The notes beneath the pieces are model-generated. The model made no database searches, was not told the DNA's origin, and saw only the letters and a list, made by a program, of their open reading frames with translations. The translations under genes were made by a program, and so were the position numbers. From Calditrichia bacterium (GTDB taxonomy: Bacteria > Calditrichota > Calditrichia > RBG-13-44-9), in the NCBI GenBank assembly GCA_026991005.1, contig JALXCH010000193.1:1-22510 (forward strand): a stretch of DNA of 22,510 nucleotides, written 5' to 3'. Positions 1 through 8,700 of this stretch are shown one piece after another (the first letter of the stretch is position 1; each line of letters starts with the position of its first letter).

Positions 1-296
1 TATTTAAATTGAATTTGTGCTATTTAGAAAAAGAAATAAATAGATGTTCTCCCTGGCTTTGGCGCCAGGAAGGTTGGTCGGGTTAAATAAAAGCGGTTTT
101 GTTTTCTACAGAAAGGCTAGTGGAAGAAATTCCGCCGGGTTCCGTTTCCCGCCGGTGCGAGACAGGCGCAGCGAAAAATGAGCGCTCGCCACATCGGTGG
201 CTCGCGCTAAAACGAATTTCGCTGTTAACAAAAATAACAATTCGTTGAACCGGAAGAGGTACTTCTCTGTGCCACCCAGGTTAGTTTTAGGTTTTC
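1..296 (+). repeat. Dispersed noncoding repeat, copy A
   Basis: Positions 1-296 have no convincing gene. The stretch aligns along most of its length with the reverse complement of 17571-17878 (copy B), at roughly four matches in five by eye. Parts of it also match 20061-20190 and 16429-16610. Shared landmarks are the AT-rich start ending in GAATTTG, the phrase CTGGCTTTGG near 55, a purine-rich GTGGAAGAA near 120, GTTTCCCGCCGGTG near 147, and the end with AAATAAC at 232-238 followed by GGTTAGTTT near 279. Indels between copies are not multiples of three, so it is probably not coding. The copy is cut by the window edge. Confidence 0.75.
232..296 (+). other. attC-like site at the end of repeat A (weak)
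   Basis: The stretch starts with AAATAAC and continues with the TAACAATTCGTT phrase often seen at the left end of integron attC sites. It ends with GGTTAGTTTTAGG, which resembles the right half of the site at 17571-17650 read on the other strand. The final 7-base box is not the canonical GTTRRRY, so this copy may be degenerate. The next gene starts about 80 bases downstream. Confidence 0.35.
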
Positions 297-374
297 GCTT
301 CTAAAATATATTTGCCATCCCGATTATTCTTTGATATTATCTTTCATGCAAGTAAGAAAAACGAGGAATTAATT

Positions 375-638
375 ATGGCAAGTGTAGCAACAACTAAATT
401 GACTTCCAAGGGAGAGGTCGTAATACCTGAAAATATCAGGAAAAAACTTAAACTTGAAGCTGGTGTTCAGTTTGTCGTATTTGGAGATAAAGATATGGTA
501 ATTTTAAAAAAGATATCTCCCCCTACTATTGATGAATTTGATACCCTGATAAAAGAAGCCAGGAAAACTGCAAAACAGGTTGGACTGAAAAAGTCAGATA
601 TTGAACTTGCTATAAAAAGGGTAAGGTCCCAAAAGTGA
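375..638 (+). CDS. AbrB/MazE-type antitoxin of a PIN toxin pair
   Basis: Predicted 87-aa DNA-binding antitoxin. Residues 1-47 have the SpoVT/AbrB swapped-hairpin pattern: TTKLTSKGEVVIPENIRKKL followed by a second half around GVQFVVFGDKDMVIL. The C-terminal 40 residues are charged and helical, the usual region that wraps and blocks the toxin. ATG 375 is chosen over the upstream ATG at 312 because GAGG at 363-366 lies eight bases ahead and the domain begins there. The stop codon overlaps the next start in GTGA, so translation of antitoxin and toxin is probably coupled. In this family the antitoxin usually represses its own promoter, alone or with the toxin; that is inferred here. Confidence 0.85.
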   Translation: MASVATTKLTSKGEVVIPENIRKKLKLEAGVQFVVFGDKDMVILKKISPPTIDEFDTLIKEARKTAKQVGLKKSDIELAIKRVRSQK

Positions 639-1060
639 GGGTTGTACTTGATACAAACGTATTAATTTCAGCCATCTTTTTCTCAGGTACACCCTCCAAA
701 ATATTGACACACTGGAGAAAAGGAAATTTCACTGCGGTCATTTCAAATCCTATAATAGTTGAATATACAAGGGTTGCCGAAGAAATTGGTGCAAAATTTC
801 CTCAAATAGATATTTCCGAGATTTTGGAGCTATTTATCTTGAATTCTGATATTGTAGATACAGGCGATTTAAGAATTACAGCATGTGAAGATCCAGATGA
901 TAATAAATTCATTGAATGTGCCATTGCAGGTAAATGTGAAATAATTGTCAGTGGAGATAAACAATTATTAAAGTTAGCTACATATCAAGGAATTGAAATC
1001 TTAACGCCGAGAAAATTTGTAGACAACTACTTGGAACCAAAAAGAAAAAACGAACAATAG
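635..1060 (+). CDS. PIN-domain toxin (putative ribonuclease)
   Basis: A 141-aa PIN-domain protein of the 'putative toxin, PIN family' type (COG1569-like), expected to be a metal-dependent RNase inhibited by the AbrB-type partner just upstream. Acidic active-site residues are visible: D6 in LDTNVLISAI, E43, the D86-N90 cluster in DPDDNKFIECA, and D108 in SGDKQLL. The length is normal for the family and nothing appears truncated. The start is GTG at 635, inside the antitoxin stop (GTGA overlap). The RNA target cannot be read from sequence. An attC-like site follows directly, so the pair forms a self-contained module. Confidence 0.88.
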   Translation: MRVVLDTNVLISAIFFSGTPSKILTHWRKGNFTAVISNPIIVEYTRVAEEIGAKFPQIDISEILELFILNSDIVDTGDLRITACEDPDDNKFIECAIAGKCEIIVSGDKQLLKLATYQGIEILTPRKFVDNYLEPKRKNEQ

Positions 1061-1120
1061 GGTGTTCTTGACCGCTATTCCGTGGCACTCCGTAGCGGCA
1101 GATGAGTTTAGTCGTTATAG
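1049..1120 (+). other. attC-like site after the PIN toxin (weak)
   Basis: AAC at 1053-1055 overlaps the end of the toxin gene, and the site closes with GAGTTTAGTCGTTA at about 1104-1117. That end closely matches those at 1665-1681 and (minus strand) 17573-17590. Between them lies a hairpin with arms CCGCTA (1072-1077) and TAGCGG (1093-1098). The next gene's ribosome binding site begins within a few bases of the end, as in integron cassettes. The outer arms pair poorly. Confidence 0.35.
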
Positions 1121-1130
1121 GAGAAATGTC

Positions 1131-1616
1131 ATGCTTGAGAAATTGATGAAGAAAAGACTAAGAAAAGAATATCAAAATGCGATCATAGCTCTTCAATTAA
1201 GCCTTTATGAGGTTATAGTATCTATTTTGAAAGACGAACTGCATAAAGATTACAGCATTGATGAAATAAAGAATGCTGCTGCAATAACAGTGAACAACTT
1301 AGGGCTTAGACCAGAACCCCGTCCAAATCCTCTTGATAACAATGATAATTTGGCAAAGGTTCTATCTAGAATACTCGACCTAACTCTCATAAAAGAGGCT
1401 GCAGCATTAATTCTCATCTTCTCATATTTCCTCACAAATAAAAAACAGGAAAAATATCTATCAAAAACCCGGAGCCTAAATTGTAGTGACTTTGAAATAA
1501 TCTATGACATACTTGACATCGACAAAACCACAGTCGCCAAAATTAGAGAGATAGCATATTCAATAGCGGATATGCTGCATAAAACCGCTCAAATCGATAT
1601 TAGGAAAAGCCTATAA
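1131..1616 (+). CDS. Unknown 161-aa protein
   Basis: I do not recognise this protein. It has a basic start (MLEKLMKKRLRKEY), a helical first third, a proline-rich break (RPEPRPNPLD, about residues 59-68), a hydrophobic stretch around residues 85-103 (LIKEAAALILIFSYFLT) that could be a membrane or buried helix, and a helical C-terminus. ATG 1131 is preferred to the upstream ATG 1062 because AGGAGA at 1119-1124 lies six bases ahead of it, and the upstream stretch overlaps the attC-like site. It lies alone between two attC-like sites, which suggests a single-gene cassette. Its role is unknown. Confidence 0.7.
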   Translation: MLEKLMKKRLRKEYQNAIIALQLSLYEVIVSILKDELHKDYSIDEIKNAAAITVNNLGLRPEPRPNPLDNNDNLAKVLSRILDLTLIKEAAALILIFSYFLTNKKQEKYLSKTRSLNCSDFEIIYDILDIDKTTVAKIREIAYSIADMLHKTAQIDIRKSL

Positions 1617-1684
1617 CAAATCGTTGCGCTGGATTTTTACTCCGCTGCGCTCCGCAAAAAACTAGTTAGTTTAGGTCGTTAAAT
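1611..1684 (+). other. attC-like site after the unknown gene
   Basis: The gene's stop codon runs into TATAACAAATCGTTGCGC. The CTCCGCTGCGCTCCGC phrase common in integron attC centres follows, then AGTTAGTTTAGGTCGTTAAAT at 1664-1684. The right end agrees with the sites at 1104-1117 and 17571-17590 (minus). The next gene starts 44 bases later. Internal pairing is imperfect: a TTTTT/AAAAA arm with a GC-rich centre. Confidence 0.45.
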
Positions 1685-1727
1685 TACTATATGAATTATG
1701 ATGGATATAAGTTTTTTGGAGGATAAC

Positions 1728-1943
1728 ATGGATACCATAGCTCAAATGACAAAAGAGGAACTTCGTAAGATGATAGAATCCATCATCAAGGAGAAACTTC
1801 TGGAATTACTCGGTGACCCTGATGAGGGTTTACCCATTCGTAAAACTATTCGCGAAAGGCTCGTACGCCAGAAAGAAGCGGTAGCAAGAGGTGAACGGGG
1901 TGAACCATTTGAGGAAGTGATTCAGCGGCTTGGTTTGAAGTGA
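1728..1943 (+). CDS. RelB-like small antitoxin
   Basis: A 71-aa charged helical protein of the type found in front of RelE/ParE toxins. The recognisable part is LLELLGDPDEGLPIRKTIRE, followed by an arginine- and glutamate-rich helix and a terminal VIQRLGLK. The start is ATG 1728, with GGAGG at 1718-1722 five bases ahead; the in-frame ATGs at 1698 and 1701 have no such site. Its stop TGA overlaps the toxin ATG by one base (TGATG), so the two were probably translated together. It probably neutralises the toxin and represses its own promoter. Because the toxin is frameshifted, the antitoxin may now be an orphan. Confidence 0.78.
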   Translation: MDTIAQMTKEELRKMIESIIKEKLLELLGDPDEGLPIRKTIRERLVRQKEAVARGERGEPFEEVIQRLGLK

Positions 1944-2211
1944 TGAGTAAGTACCGCATTCAAATTCTAAAAGCAGCATCTCGGGATCTGGAACGATTAG
2001 ACAAACCTATTGCACGCCGGATTATTCAACGAATTCACTGGCTATCTGCCAATCTGAACGTGATTCGTCTTGAGTCATTAACCGGTGACCTTGCGGGGTT
2101 CTATAAAATGCGTGTGGTGACTATCGCGTCATTTATGAGGTGCTCCAGGTTGAAGAAACCATAGTGATCCACGCGATTGGTCACCGCCGGGAGATTTATC
2201 GAAAACGATGA
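1943..2211 (+). pseudogene. RelE/ParE-type toxin, one-base frameshift
   Basis: The reading frame from ATG 1943 gives a normal RelE-family start (RIQILKAASRDLERLDKPIA) through TGDLAGFYKMRV. It then goes out of frame and stops at 2164. From about 2118 the +1 frame continues the family sequence (DYRVIYEVLQVEETIVIHAI, then GHRREIYRKR) to TGA at 2211. One extra G in the GTGGTGAC around 2114-2120 would restore an 89-aa protein reading RVGDYRV. The toxin's conserved C-terminal strand and tyrosine are thus lost from the frame as read. This is either a real inactivating deletion or a sequencing error. Confidence 0.85.
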
Positions 2212-2227
2212 AGAACAACACCACGTT

Positions 2228-2296
2228 GCCTAACACCCCCTGCAGCCGCCCCCTCCTGTTGGTGCTTCATCAGATGGCCGTGCTTTTTCGTTAGAT
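2228..2296 (+). other. attC-like site after the RelB/RelE module
   Basis: The 69-base site is bounded by GCCTAAC (2228-2234) and GTTAGAT (2290-2296), both fitting the integron RYYYAAC and GTTRRRY boxes. CTAAC pairs with GTTAG. Next come unpaired stretches of seven and six bases, then GCA-GCC pairing with GGC-TGC with two extrahelical bases on the right arm, around a variable centre. This is the R-box / unpaired spacer / L-box with bulges layout of attC. It begins 16 bases after the restored toxin stop. Confidence 0.55.
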
Positions 2297-2374
2297 TTTA
2301 CCGAATCCTACCACACTCATCTATCCCACAAAAAATTTTGCAACTTTTCTTCGAGAACTTCGTTGATTAATTTA

Positions 2375-2394
2375 TATACCGAACGGTAGGTATA
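2375..2394. promoter_or_regulatory. Probable TetR operator
   Basis: Two overlapping inverted repeats lie just ahead of the TetR gene: TATACC (2375-2380) with GGTATA (2389-2394), and TACCG (2377-2381) with CGGTA (2384-2388). AcrR/TetR-type repressors typically bind such palindromes in their own promoter, so the downstream regulator probably autoregulates here and controls the efflux genes. The regulator's ribosome binding site AGGAG (2398-2402) follows immediately. Confidence 0.65.
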
Positions 2395-2408
2395 AAAAGG
2401 AGAGTTAC

Positions 2409-3023
2409 ATGACGTTAACCCAATCTCAAACGGAATTGAGCACGAAAGACCGTATCTTTATGACCGCCGCGCAGCTTTTCGGCACATACGGATACGAACG
2501 CGTCTCCATCCGCCAGATTTGCGAGGAAGTGGGCGTGGGCAAACCCACTCTCTATTACTATTTCAAGGATAAAGAGACGTTGCTGGAAGAACTGATTGAT
2601 TACGCCACCCTGTTGGGGCAGAATCTGTTTCAGGAATTTCTTTCGCCCGGAGATGATTACCTCACCCGCTTTCGGGGAATTATTCGGCTGAATCAAGCTT
2701 ACGTCAAACGGTATCCCTATTTCATTCGGTTCATCACCATGCTCAATCTGAGCGCCCTCCCGGAACGCATCCGGCTGAAAATGATTACCATCTACAGCAC
2801 CCGGTACAATCAAATCCGGGATTTTCTAATGGAAGGTCGTGATCTGGGATACGTTCCTGAGGACATCGACCTGCACGTGCTGGTCACTTCCTTTCTGGGA
2901 AGCATCAACCAGCTCATCTTCATGGACATTTTTGCTCCGGCAGAGTACCAATTTGACGATGGAAAAGTGGAACATCTTTATCGGCTCTGGGCCGAACGCA
3001 TTTTTCATCAACACAATTCTTAA
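2409..3023 (+). CDS. TetR/AcrR-family transcriptional regulator
   Basis: A 204-aa one-component repressor that probably controls the efflux operon after it. The N-terminal three-helix DNA-binding domain spans residues 13-60; the helix-turn-helix is about 33-53 (SIRQICEEVGVGKPTLYYYF). The remaining 140 residues are the helical ligand-binding and dimerisation domain, which has no readable ligand. The start ATG 2409 has AGGAG six bases upstream. A double palindrome at 2375-2394 is a likely operator. It lies 168 bases ahead of the TolC-type gene on the same strand, the usual local-regulator position for RND pumps. GC content rises sharply here compared with the modules to the left. Confidence 0.92.
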   Translation: MTLTQSQTELSTKDRIFMTAAQLFGTYGYERVSIRQICEEVGVGKPTLYYYFKDKETLLEELIDYATLLGQNLFQEFLSPGDDYLTRFRGIIRLNQAYVKRYPYFIRFITMLNLSALPERIRLKMITIYSTRYNQIRDFLMEGRDLGYVPEDIDLHVLVTSFLGSINQLIFMDIFAPAEYQFDDGKVEHLYRLWAERIFHQHNS

Positions 3024-3191
3024 ACAAAACACGGAATCCGAATATGAACGCCTTCATTTTTACACGGGAAAATCCGGGAGACAAAATGGGAATCTGCGGT
3101 GGAAAGACCACCGCTCTATCCCACTCCTGATTTTCCGCTTCGCTTCCGGTTATTATTTACAGACCACAACCCATAATTTGCGGAGGTTTCC

Positions 3192-4535
3192 ATGCGAAGT
3201 AAAATTTTGCCCATGTTACTGAGCGTCTCCCTCTGGGCATTTTCACCTCTGTTTGCCCAGAAGATTATTTCTCTTACCTGGAGCGACGTGGTTGGGCTTA
3301 CCCGCTCCCAGAACCTGGATTTACAGATGAGCTACCAGGATTACCGCGCTCAAAAGATGAACCACTGGCAGGCGTACACCGAGTTTTTACCCACGGTGAA
3401 CTACAAGTTTCAGCGCACCCACAACATTGAGCTCCCGGAATTTGTATTTATGGGGCAGCACATCAAAGTGGGGACCAATTACAACTACACCCACGCTTTT
3501 CAGTTGCAATATCCGCTTTTTCTGGGAGGTGCTCGCATTGCCAACGCCCGTATTCAAGGGAGCTTGCGCAAATCGTTGGAAGCGCAGCTCCGGAACAAGG
3601 AACAGAGCGTCGTCTTTCAGGCACTGGATGCCTACTTCCGCATCATGCTCTCGGATGAATTAATCGCAGTAAATCGGCGCGCCTACGAGGCAGCAAAAGC
3701 CAACCTGAACCAGGTGCAGAAATTTTACGATGCCGGAACTGCTTCGCAACTGGAATTAATGCAGGCACGCACCCGACTCTCTTCCACGCTGGCACCGTTA
3801 ACCTCCGCCATCAACAATAAAAAATTAGCCGTCGAAAACTTAAAATTTATTATGAACATCGATCCCGCCGACTCGCTGGTGGTACTGGATACGTTAAAGC
3901 AGGAGGATTACATCCGGAATTTCGTTTCGCTGGAATTACCGGAATTGCAGAAAAAAGCGTTGGAGAACCGACCGGAAATCCGCATGATGGAAGAACAGAA
4001 AAAGGTCGCCAGTGGGCAAAAGTGGTTGGCTGCTTCGCAATTTCTGCCCTCGGTGGTGGCCAGTGCTTCGGTGCAACATCAGGCTCAACTCAACGATCCC
4101 GGTGTACATTGGGAGGACTACACCCGGGTAAAAAACGCGGTCATTGCGGTACAATTTCCGCTGTTTCAGGGAGGCAAGCGGGCTATCGAGTACCAGAAGG
4201 CGCGCATTCAGGAGAAAAAAACGGCGCTGCAAATTGAACAAGTCAAACGGTCCATCCTTCTGGAAGTGGAAACCGCTTACCGGAAATTTCAGGAAGCAGA
4301 GGCCAATTTAAAAAGTCTACGCATCGCCCGGGAAGAAGCCCGCGAAGCCCTCAGGCTGGCCAATTTGAATTACCAGCAGGGCCTTGCCACCCAGGTGGAT
4401 GTGCTCACCGCTCAGTTAGCTTACAGCAACAACGACGCCCAATTTCAACAGGGTGTGTACGAATACAACATCGCCCAATTGCGCTTAATTAAGGCGGTGG
4501 GTCTGCTGCCCATGATCTGGAAAAATGAAAATTAG
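3192..4535 (+). CDS. TolC-family outer-membrane efflux channel
   Basis: A 447-aa outer-membrane factor that forms the exit duct of a tripartite pump. A signal peptide spans about residues 1-22 (MRSKILPMLLSVSLWAFSPL, then FAQ). Two OEP repeats follow, each with long coiled-coil helices: the first around the YDAGTASQLELMQARTRL motif (about 180-197), the second around NYQQGLATQVDVLTAQLAYS (about 397-416). These matching Y-x-x-G-x-x-(S/T)-(Q/x)-(L/V) motifs are typical of the family. GGAGG lies a few bases before ATG 3192. The membrane-fusion gene starts 15 bases after the stop, so they are in one operon. The substrate is unknown. Confidence 0.92.
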   Translation: MRSKILPMLLSVSLWAFSPLFAQKIISLTWSDVVGLTRSQNLDLQMSYQDYRAQKMNHWQAYTEFLPTVNYKFQRTHNIELPEFVFMGQHIKVGTNYNYTHAFQLQYPLFLGGARIANARIQGSLRKSLEAQLRNKEQSVVFQALDAYFRIMLSDELIAVNRRAYEAAKANLNQVQKFYDAGTASQLELMQARTRLSSTLAPLTSAINNKKLAVENLKFIMNIDPADSLVVLDTLKQEDYIRNFVSLELPELQKKALENRPEIRMMEEQKKVASGQKWLAASQFLPSVVASASVQHQAQLNDPGVHWEDYTRVKNAVIAVQFPLFQGGKRAIEYQKARIQEKKTALQIEQVKRSILLEVETAYRKFQEAEANLKSLRIAREEAREALRLANLNYQQGLATQVDVLTAQLAYSNNDAQFQQGVYEYNIAQLRLIKAVGLLPMIWKNEN

Positions 4536-4550
4536 GATAAGGAGAACCTC

Positions 4551-5666
4551 ATGAGAAAGTTATGGCTCATTTTGCTCATCGGTCTGCTACTGGTGACCAC
4601 CTCCTGCCGAAAAGGGAAGAAAGAAACGCAGGAAGTGGTGGTACCGGTGAAAACATACATCATTCGTCCGGATACCATCGAAGCGTTTATCGAAATTACC
4701 GGGGGTCTGGAAGCGCAACATGATGCGGTGGTATATAGCACCATTTCGGAGGAGCTGGTGGAAATTCGCAAACCGGTAGGCAGTTTTGTGCGCAAAGATG
4801 AAATCATTGCCGTGCAGGATAACAACCTGTGGCAGGAGATGCTCAATCAGGCCGAAGCAGCATTCTCTTCTGCCAAAGCCCGATTCGAGCAAATTAAGCA
4901 GGATTACAAACGTTTCGAGCGCCTGCATCAGGAGAAAGCCATCAGTCAGCAGCAATGGGATCAGATTAAAGCCAATTATCAGGATGCAGAAGCGGCGCTA
5001 CGGCGGGCGGAAGCAGCGTATTTACAAAGCAAAGAACAGTATGAAAATACCTTCATTCGGGCGCCCTTTAGCGGCATTGTGGGCAGTTTCAATTTCGATG
5101 TAGGGGAAATGATTCCCGCAGGGCAGCCGGTGACCCGCATTGTGAATGACCACATGGTCAAAGCCGATCTCTACCTCCCGGATGTGTACGTCAATCGCGT
5201 GCGGATGGGGCAAACGGTGGTGGGCGAATTTCCGCTTTATCCGGGGGAAGAATTCACCGGACGCATCACCCGCATCGATCCGGCCATCGATCCCCTGAGC
5301 CGTACCTTCCGGGTGGTTGCCTCCTTCGAAAATTCCCGGCGCCGCCTGCGCGCCGGAATGTACGGGCAATTCCGCATCATTACCGATCGCCACTTCAACA
5401 CCATTGTAGTACCCGATAACGCCGTACTGGTACAGACAGTGCTCAAAGTCAATCCTAAAACCGGCCAGACTTACACGATTCCCAACAAATTTGTAGTAAC
5501 CGTGGAGGAGGGAACAGCTCGATTCCGTCCGGTAAAAACAGGCATCGAAAGTCGGGGACGGGTGGAAATTACCGAAGGCCTCGCCGTAGGAGAACAGATT
5601 ATTGTGGTGGGTCAGAAGGTGGTCAAAGATGGAGAAAAAGTCAAAATCGTTGCCACCAATGAATAA
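4551..5666 (+). CDS. RND periplasmic adaptor (membrane-fusion lipoprotein)
   Basis: A 371-aa adaptor that links the inner-membrane pump to the outer-membrane channel. The N-terminus is a lipoprotein signal with lipobox VTTSC, so C19 should be lipidated. After it come a split lipoyl domain (IRKPVGSFVRKDEIIAV, about 72-88, and FIRAPFSGIVGSFNFDVGEM, about 168-187), an alpha-hairpin coiled coil (about 95-165), a beta-barrel (ITRIDPAIDPLSRTFRV) and a membrane-proximal domain ending in GLAVGEQIIVVGQKVVKDGE. ATG 4551 has AAGGAG ahead. It sits between the channel and pump genes, as expected for one complex. Confidence 0.93.
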   Translation: MRKLWLILLIGLLLVTTSCRKGKKETQEVVVPVKTYIIRPDTIEAFIEITGGLEAQHDAVVYSTISEELVEIRKPVGSFVRKDEIIAVQDNNLWQEMLNQAEAAFSSAKARFEQIKQDYKRFERLHQEKAISQQQWDQIKANYQDAEAALRRAEAAYLQSKEQYENTFIRAPFSGIVGSFNFDVGEMIPAGQPVTRIVNDHMVKADLYLPDVYVNRVRMGQTVVGEFPLYPGEEFTGRITRIDPAIDPLSRTFRVVASFENSRRRLRAGMYGQFRIITDRHFNTIVVPDNAVLVQTVLKVNPKTGQTYTIPNKFVVTVEEGTARFRPVKTGIESRGRVEITEGLAVGEQIIVVGQKVVKDGEKVKIVATNE

Positions 5667-5762
5667 CCAATTCACGTCCCTTTTCTGCTCCGGTTACGGG
5701 GAATAACCCGGGCCGAACAGAGGGTAAAATCAGGCAATTTGATTAATAAATGGGGTTTACAT

Positions 5763-8700
5763 ATGAAATTAGTGGAATTTTCCCTGAAACGACGCATCAC
5801 TTTGAGCATGATGTACTTAATTGTCATCGGGTTTGCAATTTTTTCCTACACACAGCTCAAAGTGGATCTGTACCCGGACATCCAGTTTCCAGTGGTGGGC
5901 ATCATTACCGAATACGAAGGGGTGGGACCGGAAGATATGGAGAACTTGATTGCGCGCCCCATTGAGGAGGCTGTTTCTGCCACGAAAAATGTTAAGAAGG
6001 TGTCTTCGCAGGTGTCCCAGGGTATCTGTATCACCATGCTGGAGTTCGAATGGGGCACGGATATGGATCAGGCGGAAAATGACGTGCGCAAACGGCTGGA
6101 TCTGGTGGCCGATTTCCTTCCCGAGGAAGCGCACAAACCGCTCACCTTCGCCTTCGACCCCTCCATGGCGCCGGTAATGTACATGGTGCTCACCTCGCCC
6201 AATATGGGACCGGCGGAAATCCGCCAACTGAGCGAAGACCACATCGAACCGCTGCTGGAACGCATCGAAGGTGTAGCCAGTGCTGAAACCGGTGGTGGGG
6301 TGGAACGCCAGATTAACGTGCGGCTCAATCCCGCTCGCCTGGCCGCCCATCACCTCTCACCGGTCGATATTACCAATGCCATTCGCGCCCAGGGAGCACT
6401 GCTCTCCGCCGGACACATCGAAACGCAAACCACCAATTTCAACCTGAAAATTAGCAGCGAATACACATCTTTAGACCAGATTAAGAATGTGGTCCTGAAA
6501 TACACCTCCCGTGGTCCCCTTCTTTTAAAAGATGTAGCCACGGTGGAAGACGGTTTTAAAGAGATGGTGGGTGATGTGCGTGCCGATTACAACGAAAGCG
6601 TGTACATCCGCATTTTCAAACAGAGTGACGCCAACACGGTGCAAACCTGCCGCAATGTGTACCGGGCGCTGCCGGATATTCAGGAAACCCTTCCCGAAGG
6701 TACCCGCCTGGAAACCGTGTGGGATCAGTCCGAGTACATCAACCAATCCATTAGCAATCTGGGAACCACGGGATTGCTGGCGTTTGCGCTGGCCTTTCTG
6801 GTGATTTACTTTTTCCTGCTCAACATCCGGGGCAGCATCATCATGGGCATGGCCATTCCCATTTCGGTGATTGCGACCTTTGCGGTAATGATGATGGCCG
6901 GGCTTACGCTGAACATCGTCTCCATGGCGGGCCTGGCGCTGGCGATTGGTATGCTGGTGGACAACTCCATCGTGGTGCTGGAAAATATCTACCGCCACCG
7001 CGAAATGGGCGAACCGCTGTACGATTCCGCCAACAGCGGTACCTCGGAAGTGGGAATGGCGATTACCGCCTCTACCCTCACCACCATCGGGGTGTTCCTG
7101 CCGGTGCTTTTTATTCCGGGCATCGCCGGACAGTTATTTAAAGACATGGTGGTTACCATTACCTTCAGTCTTTTTGCCTCCTTAACTATCGCTCTAACGC
7201 TGGTTCCCATGCTCAGCTCGCGTATTTTACGTACCCATCAGGAAGCCCGCAAAGTGCGCATGTCGCGTTTTAAACAGCGCATTAGCGATTTTCTCCGAAA
7301 CCTGACCGTGCGTTACGGGCGCTGGCTGGACTGGTCGCTTCATCATAAAAAAATGGTGCTTACAGTTACCACCCTTCTGTTTGCCGCATCTCTGGGATTA
7401 ATCAAATTCATCGGGGGTGAATTTTTGCCCAAGACCGACCAGGGATTCATTGCCATCGATATTATGCGGGAGCTGGGAACCCCGCTGGATCAGACCCGGT
7501 TAACGGTACTGCAACTGGAAGATATTGTAAAGAAGAAAGTGCCGGAAGCCCAGCACGTATTTTCCCGCTTCGGGCAGTCCGAGGGAATCGCGGCGCTGTT
7601 TGGGGGCACCGGCAGCGAAGCCATCAACTTCCGGATTCGCCTCACTCCCATGGAAAAACGCAAACGGAGTCAGTTCGAAATCGAAGATACCCTGCGTAAG
7701 GCACTGGATGGAATTCCCGGAATCACCTACAAATTCACCCAGCCGGGCATGTTGCAGGGGGAACGGGAAATTGAAATCAAAATCTTTGGTTATGACATCG
7801 ACCGCAGCCTGAAGTACGCCAAGCAAATCAAAAAAGAAATGGAAAAAATTCCCGGACTGGTGGATATCGACATCAATTTGAAAGAAGGGGGCGAGCAGTT
7901 GCGCATTGTCCCCAATCGCCAGCGCCTGAGTGATCTGAAAATCAATCCTTTGCTGCTGGCACAGATTGTTTCCAACTCCATCCAGGGCACAGTCGCTTCG
8001 CGCTACCACGAAAAGGGGGACGAGTACGACATCAACGTGCGGCTGGATAAGCGGTTTCGGCAGGATAAAGAGGCGCTGCGCAGTCTGGTGATTCCCACAC
8101 CTACCGGAAGATTCGTTCAGTTGCGGCAGGTAGCCGATATTGTACGCATGCCCGCCCCCACCACCATCTACCGGGAAAATCAGGAACGTTACGTGTCCGT
8201 TGGCTGCGATCTTTCCGGTATCGACCTTTCCAGCGCCGTGCGGAAAATCCAGAAAATTATTAAAGAAACCGCCATCCCCTCGGATTTCCAGGTGGTGATT
8301 GGAGGCTCGGCAGAAGACCAGCGCGAATCCTTCCGCTACATTATTATTGCCTTCTTTGCCGCCATCCTGCTGGTGTACATGATTATGGCTTCCCAGTTCG
8401 AATCGCTGGTGGATCCCTTCATCATCATGTTCACCGTACCGTTGTCCATTATTGGGGTGTTCTTTGCCCTCTTTATTACCGGTACGACCCTCAGCGTCAT
8501 GTCTCTGGTGGGCATTGTCATGCTGGCGGGAATTGTAGTAAACAACGGTATCGTGATGGTGGACTACATCAACCAGTTGCGCAGGAAAGGGGTACCCCTG
8601 CACCAGGCGGTGTTGCAGGGAGGCACGGTGCGCATGCGTCCCGTGCTGATGACGGCAACCACCACGATTCTGGGGATGGTGCCCCTGGCACTGGAATTAG

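Noticed and set aside
1..296. Insertion sequence or MITE end
   Set aside because: No terminal inverted repeats, target duplication or transposase remnants could be seen around any of the four repeat copies.
2839..3222. A plus-strand frame bridging the regulator and the channel gene
   Set aside because: It overlaps two well-supported genes in another frame and has no family pattern.
5022..5675. A 217-codon minus-strand frame inside the adaptor gene
   Set aside because: Antisense to conserved lipoyl and barrel motifs of the adaptor; no independent support.
7500..8603. A 367-codon open frame on the minus strand inside the RND gene
   Set aside because: It is antisense to a clear RND pump, rich in His/Asn/Gln as mirror frames of GC-biased genes are, with no domain pattern.
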